A stretch of DNA of 53,500 nucleotides from the NCBI GenBank assembly GCA_009746045.1, contig RPFO01002284.1, positions 1 to 53,500 on the forward strand. Direction: 5' to 3'. The DNA comes from Mesostigma viride. Its lineage: Eukaryota; Streptophyta; Mesostigmatophyceae; Mesostigmatales; Mesostigmataceae. Below the pieces are notes generated by a model that was not told the origin of the DNA, searched no databases, and worked only from the letters and a program-made list of their open reading frames with translations. The position numbers and the translations under genes were made by a program. Below, piece by piece: positions 1 through 11,600 of this stretch. Within the stretch, counting starts at the first letter, position 1; every line of letters starts with the position of its first letter.

Positions 1-236
1 CGCAGGGACGTCCGCCGGTGCTACTGCCAGGCGTGCGGCTGCCAGAGGGACAAGCGGCGGAGGAGGCGGGGGGCGCCGAGCAGCGGGACTGGGAGGAATA
101 CCACTGGTCGAGCTGCTGCTGCGGTGAGCCAGAGAGCGTCCGCGAGCCCCATAAACGGGGCCATAGTGAGCTTGGAGGGTCAAAACGTTGAAAATAGGCG
201 TTGTATAAGTTATACAGCATCAAACATACATCAAAC
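1..236 (+). other. possible end of a host gene, cut by the window edge and by element A
   Basis: Frame 1 is open from the first base up to the LTR of element A. It encodes a short Cys-rich stretch (four Cys within eight residues) followed by a run of Lys/Arg and an Ala/Ser-rich part. If element A and one copy of its target duplication are removed, this frame meets a TGA within about five codons on the other side. It could be the last exon of a host gene or chance in GC-rich DNA; no family is recognised. Confidence 0.15.
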
Positions 237-806
237 TGTTACGCCGCGGATATCTACCTCCCTCTACCTCTAATGGGCCTGATACTACCTAAACTGGTCA
301 GGCCTCCTCTACTCAAACCTCTGGCGAAAGACGAACGTGACGGAGCTGATCTCAATGCATTAACGTATGTGTTACTATAATACGCCATACAACCATTTAT
401 CAAAACCCGTTTACTCCAGGAATAGAGGAAGGAAACACAACTACACTGCCGTGACCCAAGCCTAAATGTGTTAATTCATTTAACACACGCCGAGTGCACA
501 CACAAGGGTAGAACGCGCATAAATGGTCACCAACGGTCCAACACGCTCGGGCCGACATGGCCCTCGCCTACAGATGCACGCTGGTCCACTACATCTACTG
601 ATGCACGCTGGTCCACTACATTCTACCACAGGATCAGGACCACTAGTAAAGTACGCGGCGCGGCGCCCAACGGCACCCAATGTACCACAGTACTGTTACG
701 AGGACAATAATGTCCCGGTAGGAGCCTAAACGTAAACCTAGGGACAACCGAGGCAAAAGACCTAATTTACGTCCGTAACTACAACGAATTGTTACGCGAC
801 GTAACA
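237..806 (-). repeat. 3' LTR of gypsy element A
   Basis: 570 bp with TGTTACG and CGTAACA ends. It matches the LTR at 40537-41109 apart from a 2-bp and a 1-bp indel and one substitution. Both A LTRs carry a tandem duplication of roughly 31 bp (around 570-630) that is absent from the LTRs of copy B, so A and B belong to distinguishable subfamilies. Confidence 0.95.
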
Positions 807-824
807 CCTCCCCCCCCACAAAGG
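807..824 (-). promoter_or_regulatory. polypurine tract of element A
   Basis: On the minus strand this is a purine run with eight G residues ending directly at the 3' LTR, the usual place for priming of plus-strand DNA. The same tract precedes the 3' LTR of copy B. Confidence 0.8.
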
Positions 825-1175
825 TAGGGAGCCCTCTCCCTACGCACAGGGAGGAAAACAAGGGGTAGGAAACCTAATGCACCCAGCACACACTAACACA
901 GTCGGCAGGCCATCCAAGATACAAAGCACCAATAGTTCACACGGTCTCCACCACCACGCCTGGAGGTGTAGGGTTAGCCAGCACCAAGCCTGGTGGTAGG
1001 TTCCCCTAACTGCCTGGAACAAAGTCCTTGCCGGGGGGAACGGCACTGGGCAGGACACACAGAGTAAACCAATCAGCACCAAGGACCAAGAACGACCAGT
1101 CAACTGGCCAGAACATGAGGGCGACTCTACATACCGGAGGGACAACACCCTCAGGTCGGGCCTAAGGCCCTCTAT
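825..1175 (-). other. untranslated stretch between ORF3 and the polypurine tract of A
   Basis: About 350 bp with no supported gene. It is similar to 28190-28550 in copy B, so it is part of the retrotransposon and not host DNA. Confidence 0.7.
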
Positions 1176-3486
1176 CTAATGGCCATCCGTCTGGTAGGTA
1201 CCACGGGAGGCCAGCAGGACATCCAGGTAAGCCTGGTAGTGAGACACATCCTCAGCATTGTCGTGCCTATCTACAGTGAGGAAAACATCGGCCCACACGC
1301 CGTCAGGGAAAAGGCCCAGGAAGGCCCAGTAGTACCTATGCTGTGTAAGAACGACCTGGCCCCGGGCCCAGTCCAGGAAACCGCAGGCAAAGAGGCGTAG
1401 GAAAGGCTCTACCGCGATCAGGCAGAGAGCCCGAAGGAGCAGGCAATGATACCGGATCCGAGGGCGCATACCCGTCGGGAAAAACAGATCTACCAGGGGC
1501 TCCACGTTGGACGGCCACAACCGGATATGCCGAATCTCGCGGGAGCGCCACCGGCGGGCACACTGTCGCGACCCGAACGTCTCGAGGTAGTCGCTAGCCC
1601 GGGGAGGAGGATGACCCCGAGAGTCCAAACCCTGGCCCGGGATGGGCGCTGGACGACGGGCATCCCACTCTAGGATGGGCTGAAGGACGGTGCTGTACGT
1701 GGCACCCGGCACCGCAGGAAAATCTACCGTAAGAGCATCTGAGGCCATAATGCCCAGAGGCGGAGGGTAAGCCCACTGGAACCCGCCGTAGGTGTCCAAG
1801 TCATTGTGGCGCCGCGCCCAGCGGTACAGGACGCGCCGAACCAGGATCTCACCCTGGAACACCGGATCAGCCAAAATAACCATGTCGAAAGGAGGCCGAT
1901 CAATCTCAACTGGTAGGTTACGGTCCCGCGGCGCCCGACACACCTGGGAGAACCCGTAGGACATGGGCGAAATGGCCAGCTCGGCGGAGGCGCGCGGCAG
2001 GTCACACTGGCGGCAAGCGAGCGCAGACATACCATACCCGAAGACAGGCGTGTCGCGCGACTCCGGAGTCGCATGCACCACAGAAGGGGCCCGATCCCAA
2101 TCGCCCTCTGACAACTCCCGAAGGGAATCGGCAGCGCGGGTGGCGCGCGGGTCAGAGCCACTGGACCGAACGACCGCAGCCAAAGACCGCGGGGCCGAAG
2201 GGGCAGGAACCGGCACAGGCGCAGAAGGTGCCGGTACAACAGGGGGCCGCGTCGGACCCGATGCCGCAGGGGGTCGCGACGGACCCGCCTCCGCAACTGG
2301 CGCGCCGGTCTCTGGGGGTGGAGCACCACCAGGCCACATGTTGAAAATAGGACCCGTGGGGACAGGCAATCCGGCATACGACTGGTTACCGTCCAAGCTC
2401 CAGTCAGGCACCGGGATCCTCTGCGGAGGACCGCCCTCCCAAAGCCTGGGAAGACCGCCCGGGTCGCTGAAGAAACCCCGCGAGGGCGGCGCTGACGTGG
2501 TGGGCGGCTCGGACGCGGCGGCGGCGGGCGCTGCCATGCACTGGGACGGCGGACTCGCGCCGAGGCGCAGGTACGTCAGTAGCAGGCGCAGCGGTAGCCG
2601 AAGGCGTAGGAGTTGCAGCACCAGAGGGAACCGCAGACGCCGAGGGCTCGTGCGACACGGTCGGACCCGTAGACGTCGAGGCGACCGAAGGGGAAGGGGG
2701 CACAGCTGCAACAGACACCCCACCTGGCGTGGCTGGAGCGTGCGCCTGGGCCGCCATGAAGGCCCCGAAGGCCGCCGTCAGGGACTGGATCTGCGCCTGC
2801 ATCGCAGAAACTGTCGCCGCAAGCGGATCAGGCTCACGACCAGAGCCCGAAGGGGTAGGCTCCACCGATGCGCACAGGACCGACCTCGGTGAAGACGGGA
2901 CAGGGGAAGGCGCCGACACTGAAGAGGAGGACGCCGCAGGGGAGGCCGAATACTCAGGGGAATACTGCGCCTCTACCGGCGCGTCCGTAGGGGTAGGGTC
3001 TCCCAATCCTACGCCCGCGTTCTGGTCTGCTATCTCCATGAACTCTACGGCCCGTAAAAGGTCGCAGGGGTTCTCATCCATTTCCGCATCACCCTCGGCC
3101 GGAAGCCAGGGGAACACGTCCCGTAGGCAGGAACGGCCCACAGGGGTAGAAAGGTAGGAAAACACCCTGGGGCACTGGAGAATCGCAGCTATCTGTCCCA
3201 GGGCTGGACAGCTGGAGCCACATTCTAGCAAACAGTGGCCGGCATCGTCGAACCCGTGCAAAACAAGCTGATGCGGCTCAGCAGGGGAAGGACCGTACCA
3301 CGTGACCCCGAAGAGAGCCGCCCTGACTAGGCCCGCATGCTGGGCCTGGAGGGCCGGATGCACGACGCCATCCGGGAAACTAGACCGTGACACCCAACGG
3401 CCCGGAAGGGCCTCGAAGTACAGCTCAGGGTCCGGTAGGGGCAGGGACGGCAGCGGGCTCTCAGCCGGAGGGGTAGGCTCCGACAT
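1176..3486 (-). pseudogene. gypsy A ORF3, protein of unknown function downstream of Pol (frameshifted)
   Basis: A frame of about 770 codons starts at the ATG at 3486, shortly after the end of Pol. The N-terminal ~200 residues are mixed in composition with several Cys and Trp. They are followed by a long Pro/Ala/Ser-rich low-complexity region, then a conserved C-terminal block of ~300 residues rich in Arg, Trp and hydrophobics. The frame changes once in the Pro/Ala-rich part (about 2560-2540). Length modulo 3 fits one extra or two missing bases. The C-terminal block matches copy B almost residue for residue, so the protein was recently under constraint. It occupies the position of an envelope gene, but I see no signal peptide and no clear membrane anchor. 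The function is unknown. Confidence 0.75.
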
Positions 3487-3562
3487 GACGGCTGCGGAGG
3501 GGAGGGGACAACCAACCACCCGTCGACAGCAGACATAACATAAGAGAGGAGAAAGCCTACAA

Positions 3563-4099
3563 CTAGAGCTTGTGCAGGGTTTTATATTCCTGCAGCAGGC
3601 GACTACACCCATCTAGCTCACTCTCCGTATACCAAACCTTATCTACTTCACTACGAGCATACATCCACTTCACTTTATACTGACGCTGGGTACCGCGGCC
3701 CTTTTTGATATCTCTATGGGCCACGATGCTTTCTACTTCGTCTTCTACTTCCCCAGTGTCAGGGTTATGCTCTAAAGGGGCAGGCGCTAACTCCCTGCCA
3801 GCGAACGTACTAGGATGGTACAGTTTAAGCTGGCTCCTATGGAAGGTGTTTGAATGCGTTTGCCAGGAGGTAGGGATATCGACTTTATATAAGAAATTTC
3901 CTACCCTAGACAACACATGGAAGGGTCCTAAGAAGGCGGGCCTAAGTTTGACCTTCAGTTCTGCTTCAAACTTATGAGCAAAACGGCCAACACGGGGGCC
4001 TTCTACTAATACTAGATCTCCTATTTCTATCTCAGGTGCTCGTCTATCTAAGGAGGCACGCAACCTAGCAAGGTACTTAGCCTGAGCTTTTTGGTACCC
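3563..4099 (-). pseudogene. gypsy A Pol, C-terminal part: integrase tail and chromodomain
   Basis: This is the end of the A polyprotein, separated from the rest of Pol by the CACTA element at 4100. It has the integrase C-terminal region with the GPY/F-type pattern (Gly-Pro-Phe about 60 residues in). It is followed by a chromodomain-like segment with an aromatic and acidic pattern (a Lys-Val-Lys-Trp strand, then a Val-Trp-Tyr stretch and an acidic helix). Chromodomains on gypsy integrases bind histone marks and direct insertion. The sequence is nearly identical to residues encoded at 25280-25813 in copy B. Because the upstream integrase is cut off, this fragment cannot be made in its normal context. 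Confidence 0.9.
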
Positions 4100-4113
4100 C
4101 ACTAGGAAGTCGG
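4100..4113 (+). repeat. left TIR of the CACTA element
   Basis: CACTAGGAAGTCGG, a perfect inverted match to 8659-8672. Confidence 0.95.
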
Positions 4114-4500
4114 GTTCTGAGATTTTTCTCAGGAATCCTGAGATTTCCTGATTTTTTTCTCAGGATTCCTGAGATTTTTTAGGCTTTCCTGAGATTTCCT
4201 GATTTTTTTCTCAGGATATCAGGAGAAATCCTGAGAAACCCTGAGATTTTTCTCAGGATTCCTGATATTATTACAGGACTTTCTCCTGAGAATCTTGAGA
4301 AGTGCCTGAGATTTTTCTCGCCACACACTGAGAAACACTGAGATTCCTAAAAAAATCCTGAGAAATCCTGAGATCCTGAGAAAACCCGCTGAATCAGAAA
4401 AAATCAGGAAAATCAGGACACTTAGCATGGCACAAAAAATCAGGAAAATCAGGACACTTAGCATGGCACAAAAAATCAGGAAAATCAGGACACTGAGCAT
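4114..4500. repeat. left subterminal repeat array of the CACTA element
   Basis: Many copies of CTGAGA and its complement, often as CTGAGATTTTTCTCAGGA, in both orientations. A second block near 4400-4500 has three near-identical ~40-bp units. Such arrays are transposase-binding regions in CACTA elements. Confidence 0.85.
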
Positions 4501-4719
4501 GACACTTGAGAACTCTCAAGTGCATGAAGACAGGACACTTATGCATTATATGTGGATGCAGAAATGATGCAGTTGACACACATGTTCATTGGAAATAAAG
4601 AAATATAATGCATGGTCCGGATTCTCCCGATTTCTGGCCTGCGCTGGTTGTCTCCTTGATAATGCAGTGCGACAAGCACACAACAAGTTACATTACAGGC
4701 ATCATTGCCAGAAATATAA

Positions 4720-4896
4720 TCAATGCCACTCCTCATCAGTGTATGCAGCACTGTCAGAGTTGTCCGCATAATTTACTACAGCACGCTGCCTCTCACTTCT
4801 CCTTTGTGAGGGAATGCATGCCTCACCGTTGCTGCTGAACGACGAAACACTAGCTATGTCATCAGGGCTCGATGCGCTGACACTAGCCGCTGCCAT
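4720..4896 (-). CDS. possible small gene remnant inside the CACTA element
   Basis: A 58-codon frame from the ATG at 4896. It is Ser/Ala/Asp-rich, with a basic stretch (Arg-Arg-Ser-Glu-Arg-Gln-Arg), then Val-Asn-Tyr-Ala-Asp and an acidic tail. This composition looks more like the end of a real protein than random sequence, and may be a captured exon or the last exon of a lost transposase-element gene. No family can be assigned and no splice partner was identified. Confidence 0.25.
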   Translation of the reverse strand: MAAASVSASSPDDIASVSSFSSNGEACIPSQRRSERQRAVVNYADNSDSAAYTDEEWH

Positions 4897-4928
4897 GGAC
4901 TTGCAAGCAGTGCGGCTCTTGCCACGCG

Positions 4929-5311
4929 AGCGGTTTGGTAGTGCAGCGGCTGTGTGTGGTTCTACCAAACGACTTTGAGAAATATGTGCCTACTCCATGG
5001 CCCCACGTGAGCACGTGCAAAACTCAAGGTATTGAAGAGGCCGCTATGAGCTCACATCAATCGGAGCACTACAGAACAGCATTGGGGCAACTACAGAACA
5101 GCAACCCGCGACCTTCAACCATCTTTACGTCATCGCAGCTCCGTCCGGAGTCATGGTTCATGGCGGCAAAGACGGGGTTCGGTATAGGCGCAGCATCACT
5201 TACATTCTGCAAGCGCCCCCGCTACTTGCCCCGATGGGGCCATGGAGTAGGCACATACTTCTGAAAGTCGTTTGGTAGAACCACACACAGCCGCTGCACT
5301 ACCAAACCGCT
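4929..5311. repeat. foldback (MITE-like) element inside the CACTA element
   Basis: Two arms of 76 bp, 4929-5004 and 5236-5311, are inverted copies with three mismatches near the middle, separated by about 230 bp. The ends start AGCGGTTTGGTAGTGCAGCG. No flanking duplication is evident. It may be a separate small transposon within the CACTA element or an internal palindrome of it. Confidence 0.8.
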
Positions 5312-5399
5312 TGAAGGCGGGTCAGAGCTAGTGATATACTATCTGAGCAAGTGACTTGACTAGTGCGAATCCCAAAGTGGAAATGCCGTGTCTATTCCG

Positions 5400-5514
5400 G
5401 CCTAACATGGCTGATGAAGGCGTTTATGGAATGGTGCGGCTAGGTGCAGGGTTGTGTTGCCTGACATGGCTGCTGAAGGCGTTCATGGGTGCGGCTAGGT
5501 GCAAGGTCGCGTTG
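5400..5514 (+). repeat. imperfect tandem duplication, 59-bp unit
   Basis: Two diverged units start at 5400 and 5459, each beginning GCCTRACATGGCTG. No coding function seen. Confidence 0.6.
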
Positions 5515-7149
5515 CCTAATCGCAACCTTTCTAAATGTTTCGCTCGTTGGACCAACGGTCTACCAGGTAACGGTTAAGAGAGGTAGGGCGCGAAGTTGAA
5601 AGTTTGGAACGGCACTGTCGTCATGCGGCTATTTCACGGCACCATAACGGCCTTTATTTCAGTTATGTTCAGTTCAGTTTATTCCCACACCGGTTCCCTA
5701 GCCTTGCCCGTACCGGCTTCGGAATAAACGGATGCCGGTACCGTATCCTTGTTCCAATTTTTGACAGGCAGGTACTACTTCTATAAATCCCGAACTAAGA
5801 GCTCTTTTGTAGAATGTTCTCACTGCCTATTTGCTTTAGTGACTTTGCGTTAATAATTGTCGGCTGTCAGTCTGTCAGCCAACAATCAGAAATCGTTGTC
5901 GCACTTTATAACCTGCTCCAATGGTTGTCCGGCAAAGTCAGGACCAAGCGTTTTCTAGGGTCTGGCAGGACGGCGGTTTTTGAAATGCCTGTGGCTTTCA
6001 TTGGTGAATACTAGTTACTGTACCTGTAAATTTATCGGCAGTTTGCGGCTCCGACCGTTCTAAAAGGCTTTGAGACGAGTAGTAACCAGTGGAAAGGTAA
6101 GATGTCATGACAATACGGAAGATCGCTTGGCTGGAATCACTCGAGACATTCCGCCTGCCGCTGGCTACGGATGTGAGCTAGTCGCAATCTTTTTTTTTGC
6201 GCAAATTCAAAAAAACGCGTTTGACGTAGCCTTTGTTCGCAGTCAAGTCAGTGCTGGGGCTAGCGGGCAGTGAGGGCACATACACGCTAGCTCGAGCGAT
6301 GGGGCAACCAATTTCCATACGTAACCAATGAATGCAACCACCGAATAACAAGCGCTGCAGGTGTGGCAGCAGGGGTGGCAGCGAGAACCGCACTAGAAGC
6401 GGTTCTAGTAGCGACGACATGTGAGTGACATAAGTAACGGAGAACAAACACAGCGAGATTCTGGAGCTATCCAAAACCTACAAGGCTGTCATGGACAGGC
6501 TGTGATCGAAGAGGAATGGAGCCGGGAAAATGAGCAACTGCGTAGCTGAGCAAGGATACTTATGAGAATTGCTTGGCAGTTTGCATTGGAAGGCCCATAG
6601 ACCGCAAAAGCGGCATTCTGAGCAAAAGCTGGTTTCTTAGTATAGCATGAACTCTGAATACTTGATTTCTTGTCCTCTTACATGCGTGGTCAATTTCATG
6701 AAGATGACCATCATGAAGTACCGTCCTTGGGCATTTTTGTGCGTACATGCCCGTTTGTTGTCAAAGCACGTCCATGCAGACCTGAATCCCATGCAAGCCC
6801 CAAGCGTCAATTGCGACTATGTTTGCAAAGGAAAAGCATCTAGACGTGTTCTGATGAAGCCAGTAAGGTCAAATGTTTCATGGTGCTTCCTCATAAGCCA
6901 CATAGTAGATTAGATACTAACTTGGTTGGTCCATGCGTGAGTATGTGCATGTTGTCATCAGTTTGCTACCTACTTTTTGATTACCTTGCCTACTTACTAG
7001 CTTTGTTATTGAAGGTATTTTCCTAATTTTGCACTGGAATTCATTCCTTACATCACTACTATTCTTTCTCCCCTTTGCAATCGCAACAGGAGGGACGGAA
7101 TGTTATCTTCTCCGCGGTCATGAGGTTGTCCCTTCTGCGTGGTAAGTGT
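5515..7149. other. CACTA interior without a recognised gene
   Basis: Only short frames are present and none resembles a known protein. There is no strong repeat. This is probably filler or decayed sequence of the transposon. Confidence 0.4.
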
Positions 7150-7710
7150 CATAAAGTTGATTAGTCCCTTGGTCCCTCACTTGCTCCTTGCTTCCTTGCA
7201 TGCTTGCTTGCTGAGTTCGATAAACCCCTTGCTTCCTTGCATGCTTGTTTCCGTCTTTGCGTGCTTGCTTGCTTCTTTGCGTGGTTGCTTTCTTCCTTGA
7301 TTAGGCCCTTGCTTGGTTGTTTAGCCGCTTGCTGAATTTGATTAGTTCCTTGCTTTAGTCCCTTGCTTCCTTTCTTAGTCCCATGCTTCCTTTGTAAGCC
7401 ACTCTTCCTCGCATGCTTGCTGAATTTAATTAATGCCTTGCTTCCTTTGATATGACCTTGCCTACTTGGTTAGGCCGTTCCTTCCCTGCATGCTTGACCA
7501 CTTGCTGAATGGAATCAGTCCCCTGATTCCTTTGTTAGGCCCTTGCTTCCTTTGTTAGCCCCTCTTCCTTGCATGCTTGCAATTGCTTGCTTGCTGAATC
7601 TAATAAGTCCCTTGCTTCCTTTGTTAGGCCCTTGCTTCCTTATTTAGCCACTCTCGTCCTTGCGCGCATGTACGCTTGCTTGCTGAATTCAATTAGTCCC
7701 TTGCCCTGAA
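7150..7710 (+). repeat. degenerate repeat region built on CTTGCTTCC
   Basis: Irregular repeats of the motifs CCCTTGCTTCCTT and GCATGCTTGC separated by short AT-rich spacers (TGAATTTGATTAG-like). The units have no fixed length, so this is a degenerate minisatellite. Confidence 0.6.
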
Positions 7711-8284
7711 GAAATTTAGTCTAGTTTCCCTGGAGCTTCACAGTTAATAAACGTGTTTTCCCTTTTTCAATGCATCGGTCATATGCAATGTCGTGGTTTC
7801 TTGGTCTTGCACATCTCAATAATGGCGGTGCTAGGCTTTCACTTGGGTCACCCTTTCAATGTTTTGTACCAGTCAGAAGTATCTTTTTATGCCGAGCATG
7901 ATGTTGTTTGCTATGCCTTTGGTCTGGTTAGGTGTACATGTGCACATGCTGCAGCCCAGCGTTTCTAATCATGGTCCTGTTTAATGCTGTTTTTCCCCCT
8001 TCCTGGTTTATGCGTGCAGGTAAATGTGCAACGAAGCACAGTTTGGCAGAGTAAATGAAGAACCAAATGATCTACAAGATCTGCCAAACGATGAAGAAAC
8101 AATCCTCTTTTTGTTGTGATTTATTTTTTGCCTATGAATAAAAGATTTTTTAAATAATATTTATCAATGTAATAAATGCACTGATTGTGAGTCATGCCCC
8201 TGTTGTAATCATCTTGCATTGTTGTATTTCTGACGGTCCCTGATAACACCATTTTTTTGTCCCAGAATGGCTGGAGAATTCGCC
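7711..8284. other. CACTA interior, AT-rich, no gene recognised
   Basis: It contains AATAAA-type motifs near 8135-8175 that could serve as a polyadenylation region, but there is no supported transcript upstream. Confidence 0.3.
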
Positions 8285-8658
8285 TGTGCATGTTCTTGAT
8301 TTTCTTGAGATTCTACTCGTTTTTTGGTCCTGAGATTGTCCTGAGATTTTCTTGAGATTCTACTCGTTTTTTTGTCCTGAGATTGTCCTGAGATTTTGTC
8401 CTGAGATTTTCACTACAAAGTCAAAATCTCAAGACCTGAGTTTTTCACCAGAAATCTCAGGACCCGAGGTGTGCATTTACCAGATTTTGTGAAGACGAAA
8501 AAAATCAGGAAAAATCAGGACAATCTCAGGAAAAATTAAGAAAAATCTCAAGACAATCTCAGGACAATCTCAAGATATCTCAGGATTTCTCAGGATTTCT
8601 CAGGATTTCTAAAAAAAAAACTCAGGACAATCTCAAGATATCTCAGGACGAATTTTTT
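8285..8658. repeat. right subterminal repeat array of the CACTA element
   Basis: Dense TCCTGAGATTTTCTTGAGAT-type repeats, then inverted forms (AATCTCAGGACAATCTCA-like) up to the right TIR. It mirrors the left array. Confidence 0.85.
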
Positions 8659-8672
8659 CCGACTTCCTAGTG
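8659..8672 (-). repeat. right TIR of the CACTA element
   Basis: CCGACTTCCTAGTG, the perfect inverse of the left end. CC follows, duplicating the last two bases of the left flank. Confidence 0.95.
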
Positions 8673-11600
8673 CCTGAGATCGCGTGGTCACATGAGCAGT
8701 TTTCATTCTATCTAGTAAGGACTGTACACCTTCTACAGTATCTCGGGACACATCATCCTTGTCCCGTAGAGGACTAGCTAAGAGAGAGGTAGGGGTAAGG
8801 GGCTGTCTACCAGTATCTAAGAAGAAGGGCGTATATCCATGCGCAGCTTGGGGACAATTGTTGAGGGAGAACTCTACCAAACATAAATAATCCTCCCAAT
8901 CACTACCCGAGCCATTAACATAGTGCCTAAGCGCTTCTTCTACTACCCTATTAAGACGCTCTACTAAATGAGAGGAGGAGGAGTGGTAGGCAGTACCGTA
9001 GGTAACCTTGGTACCGATGGCAGCGAAAAACTGCTGCCAAAAATCTGAGGTAAATAATTTATCCTTATCACTAATAAACTGCCTACTCAATCCATGATAT
9101 CTATATACATTATTGAGGTATAGGCGTGCGCAATCACGTGCGGTGAGTTCTAAAGGACACGGCACAAGATGGCACATACGAGTAAAACGATCTATGAACA
9201 CAAGGATTTGGGCATTGCCCCTATCATTCTTTCTAAAAGGTCCTACAAAATCCATCATGATAGAATCCCAAGGCATGATGGGGTCAGGCAAGGTCCTAGG
9301 TTCTGCTATCTGTCCTACATTATTGGGTTTCATTTCCTGGCAAGATTGACAAGTTCTAACATACTCATCTACATCCTTATAAAGGGAAGGCCAGTAATAA
9401 GAGCGGGCTACTAGGTCCCGTACCCGTTTACCACCCTGATGAGCAGCTAAGTCATGCAACTCAAAGAGCAAGGAGGAGCGACAGATAGGAGGGACATACA
9501 GGCGCCATTGAGGGGGAGAATCTGCTATCTGCACATATAAAAACCCACCTACAAATTTACAAGGGTGCTTGCCTAATTGTTGGGGATGTGCAGCAATGGC
9601 AGCTAATGCTTCCGGCTCAGTGGCCGTAAATCTACTAATAAGGCGTTCAAGATCAGAGGTAGGCATCGCTACAGAAGTATCCAGAACAGGTTTAAAGAGA
9701 TCTCCTACCGCCTTGCCAAAGAGAAGGGGAGGTCCTAGAGGGACTACGTTTTCATAAGACTTTCCTGACCTAGTCGCTATATGGCTAAGCGGTATAGAAA
9801 TTTTATTTTTCCCCTCCCCCCCCACCGAGGCCACGGGAAGGGCCTCACACGGGAGAGAGAGTCCTACGTGAGAAAGGAGATCAGGCATGCGAACAGCTGT
9901 ATGAAAGAGGTAGGCATAGGATTCATCATCAGGTAGTTCACCATAAGGGGTTACACCCATAGTAGTAGGAACTAGAGTAGTATTGAGAACATCAAGGTCC
10001 TCGAAGAAGGAATAGTCTGCACGACGAGAGAGTGCATCTGGTACTATGTTATCTACACCCTTGACATACTGAAGTTTAAAAGGGGAAAACTGTGCTAAAA
10101 ATTCCATCCAGCGCGCTTGCCGAGGGGTAAGGTTGGGTTGGGAGAGAAGATGGGTAAGGGGACGATGATCCGTTTGGATAACTAACCTATAAGGATCTAG
10201 CTCACAGGGTTCATTCAGGCAGACATCAAATTGAGCACCTTTAAGGAAGTGCTGCCACGCGTGGCAACAATACACCACAGCTAAGAGTTCCTGCTGGTGT
10301 ACGGGATAGTTACGCTCCGCAGGGAGCATTGTCCTAGAGATATACTCAATTGGCTGTAAGCCCTGACCCTGATCCTGGAGAAGGACACCACCTATAGCTA
10401 CTTTACTAGCATCTGTAGCCACAACAAAGGGTTTAGTAGTATCCGGTAGGATGAGTACAGGAGGGGAAAGGAGTAGGGATTTTAGGCACTGAAAAGCCGA
10501 CTGACATTCACTACTCCAAACAAAGGGGATATCCTTCTTTAATAAATGATTAATAGGGGCTGCTATAGTTGCGAAACGCGGGATAAAACGCCTATAGTAA
10601 GAAGCAATTCCTAGGAAACTACGTACACCTTTAACGTCGGTAGGAGTAGGCCATTCCTGAATTGACTTAGTTTTATCCGGGTCGGTAGCGACCCCGGCAT
10701 CTGACAGAACGTGCCCTAAAAATGGGACACTCCTACCCGAACGCACTTTAGCACGGCGCGCCCACAAAGAATTTTCAGCCATTATTTCTAATACTTTCTT
10801 TAAATCACGTAGGTGCGTTTCAAAATCAGGAGAGTAAATAAGAATATCATCTAAGTAAGCTTGAGCACAAGAACGGTCATGCTCAGATAAAGAAACAGAG
10901 GAGAAGGAAGGATCCTTTAGATCAGAGGACACCTGAGGAAGGTGAGAATTTCCCATAACAGGTCTAAGCACTTCATTCATTAACATTTGAAAAGAGGCAG
11001 GCGAGTTACAGAGTCCCATAGCCGCTACTCTAAACTGGTAATGACCAAAAGGGGTAGCAAAGGCGGTTTTATGGCAATCCTCAGGAGCTATCCGCAACTG
11101 CCAAAAACCATCCGCACAATCCAGTACTGTGAAACAAGTGGAACCTTTAACCTTATTAAATATATCATCAATACGAGGTAGAGGGTATTTAGACTTCACA
11201 GTAATATCATTCAACTTCCTATAATCAGTAACTAGGCGAAACTTGCCATTTGGCTTAGGAACTAACAGGACACCAGCTGAGTAGGGGGAGTTACTAGGCT
11301 CTATCAATCCTGCTTCTAATAATGACACTAAAATCTGTTTTAGTTCCTTTAACTCGGTAGGGCCCATTCTATACATCGGAGAGTGCGTAGGAACTGCACC
11401 GTCCTTGATAACTACACGGTGTAAAACAGAACGAGGAGGAGGATAAGAAGGAGTCTTTTCTTCAAAAACTTTTGAGGAATCTATCACAGCCATGTATCTT
11501 ACTATTTCATTTTCAGTAAATCCCACTCCTATTGTATCCACTGTGTTTATATCTATATCCACACTATTATTAGTGATAGGTATCTCCTGTACTTCTAACT

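Larger units (their letters stand above)
4100..8672. mobile_element. CACTA (En/Spm-type) DNA transposon, no transposase seen, inserted in A integrase
   Basis: 4,573 bp bounded by perfect 14-bp inverted repeats beginning CACTAG. The matching uninterrupted site is at about 25276-25283 in copy B. Comparison shows only CC duplicated, with a third C on the left, so the duplication is 2 bp or a decayed 3 bp. Both ends carry dense arrays of short CTGAGA/TCAGGA motifs, the subterminal repeats typical of CACTA elements where transposase binds. No long ORF or transposase domain is visible, so this is probably a non-autonomous derivative. It also contains a foldback element and a possible gene remnant. 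Orientation is not determined. Confidence 0.9.

Noticed and set aside
4114-4500. Possible CRISPR or regulatory operator array
   Set aside because: The motif is in both orientations, irregular and mirrored at the other end next to CACTA TIRs, so it is the subterminal repeat of the transposon.
7753-7968. 71-residue ORF in the CACTA interior
   Set aside because: Starts and ends without conserved features, no splice or domain evidence, low-complexity surroundings.
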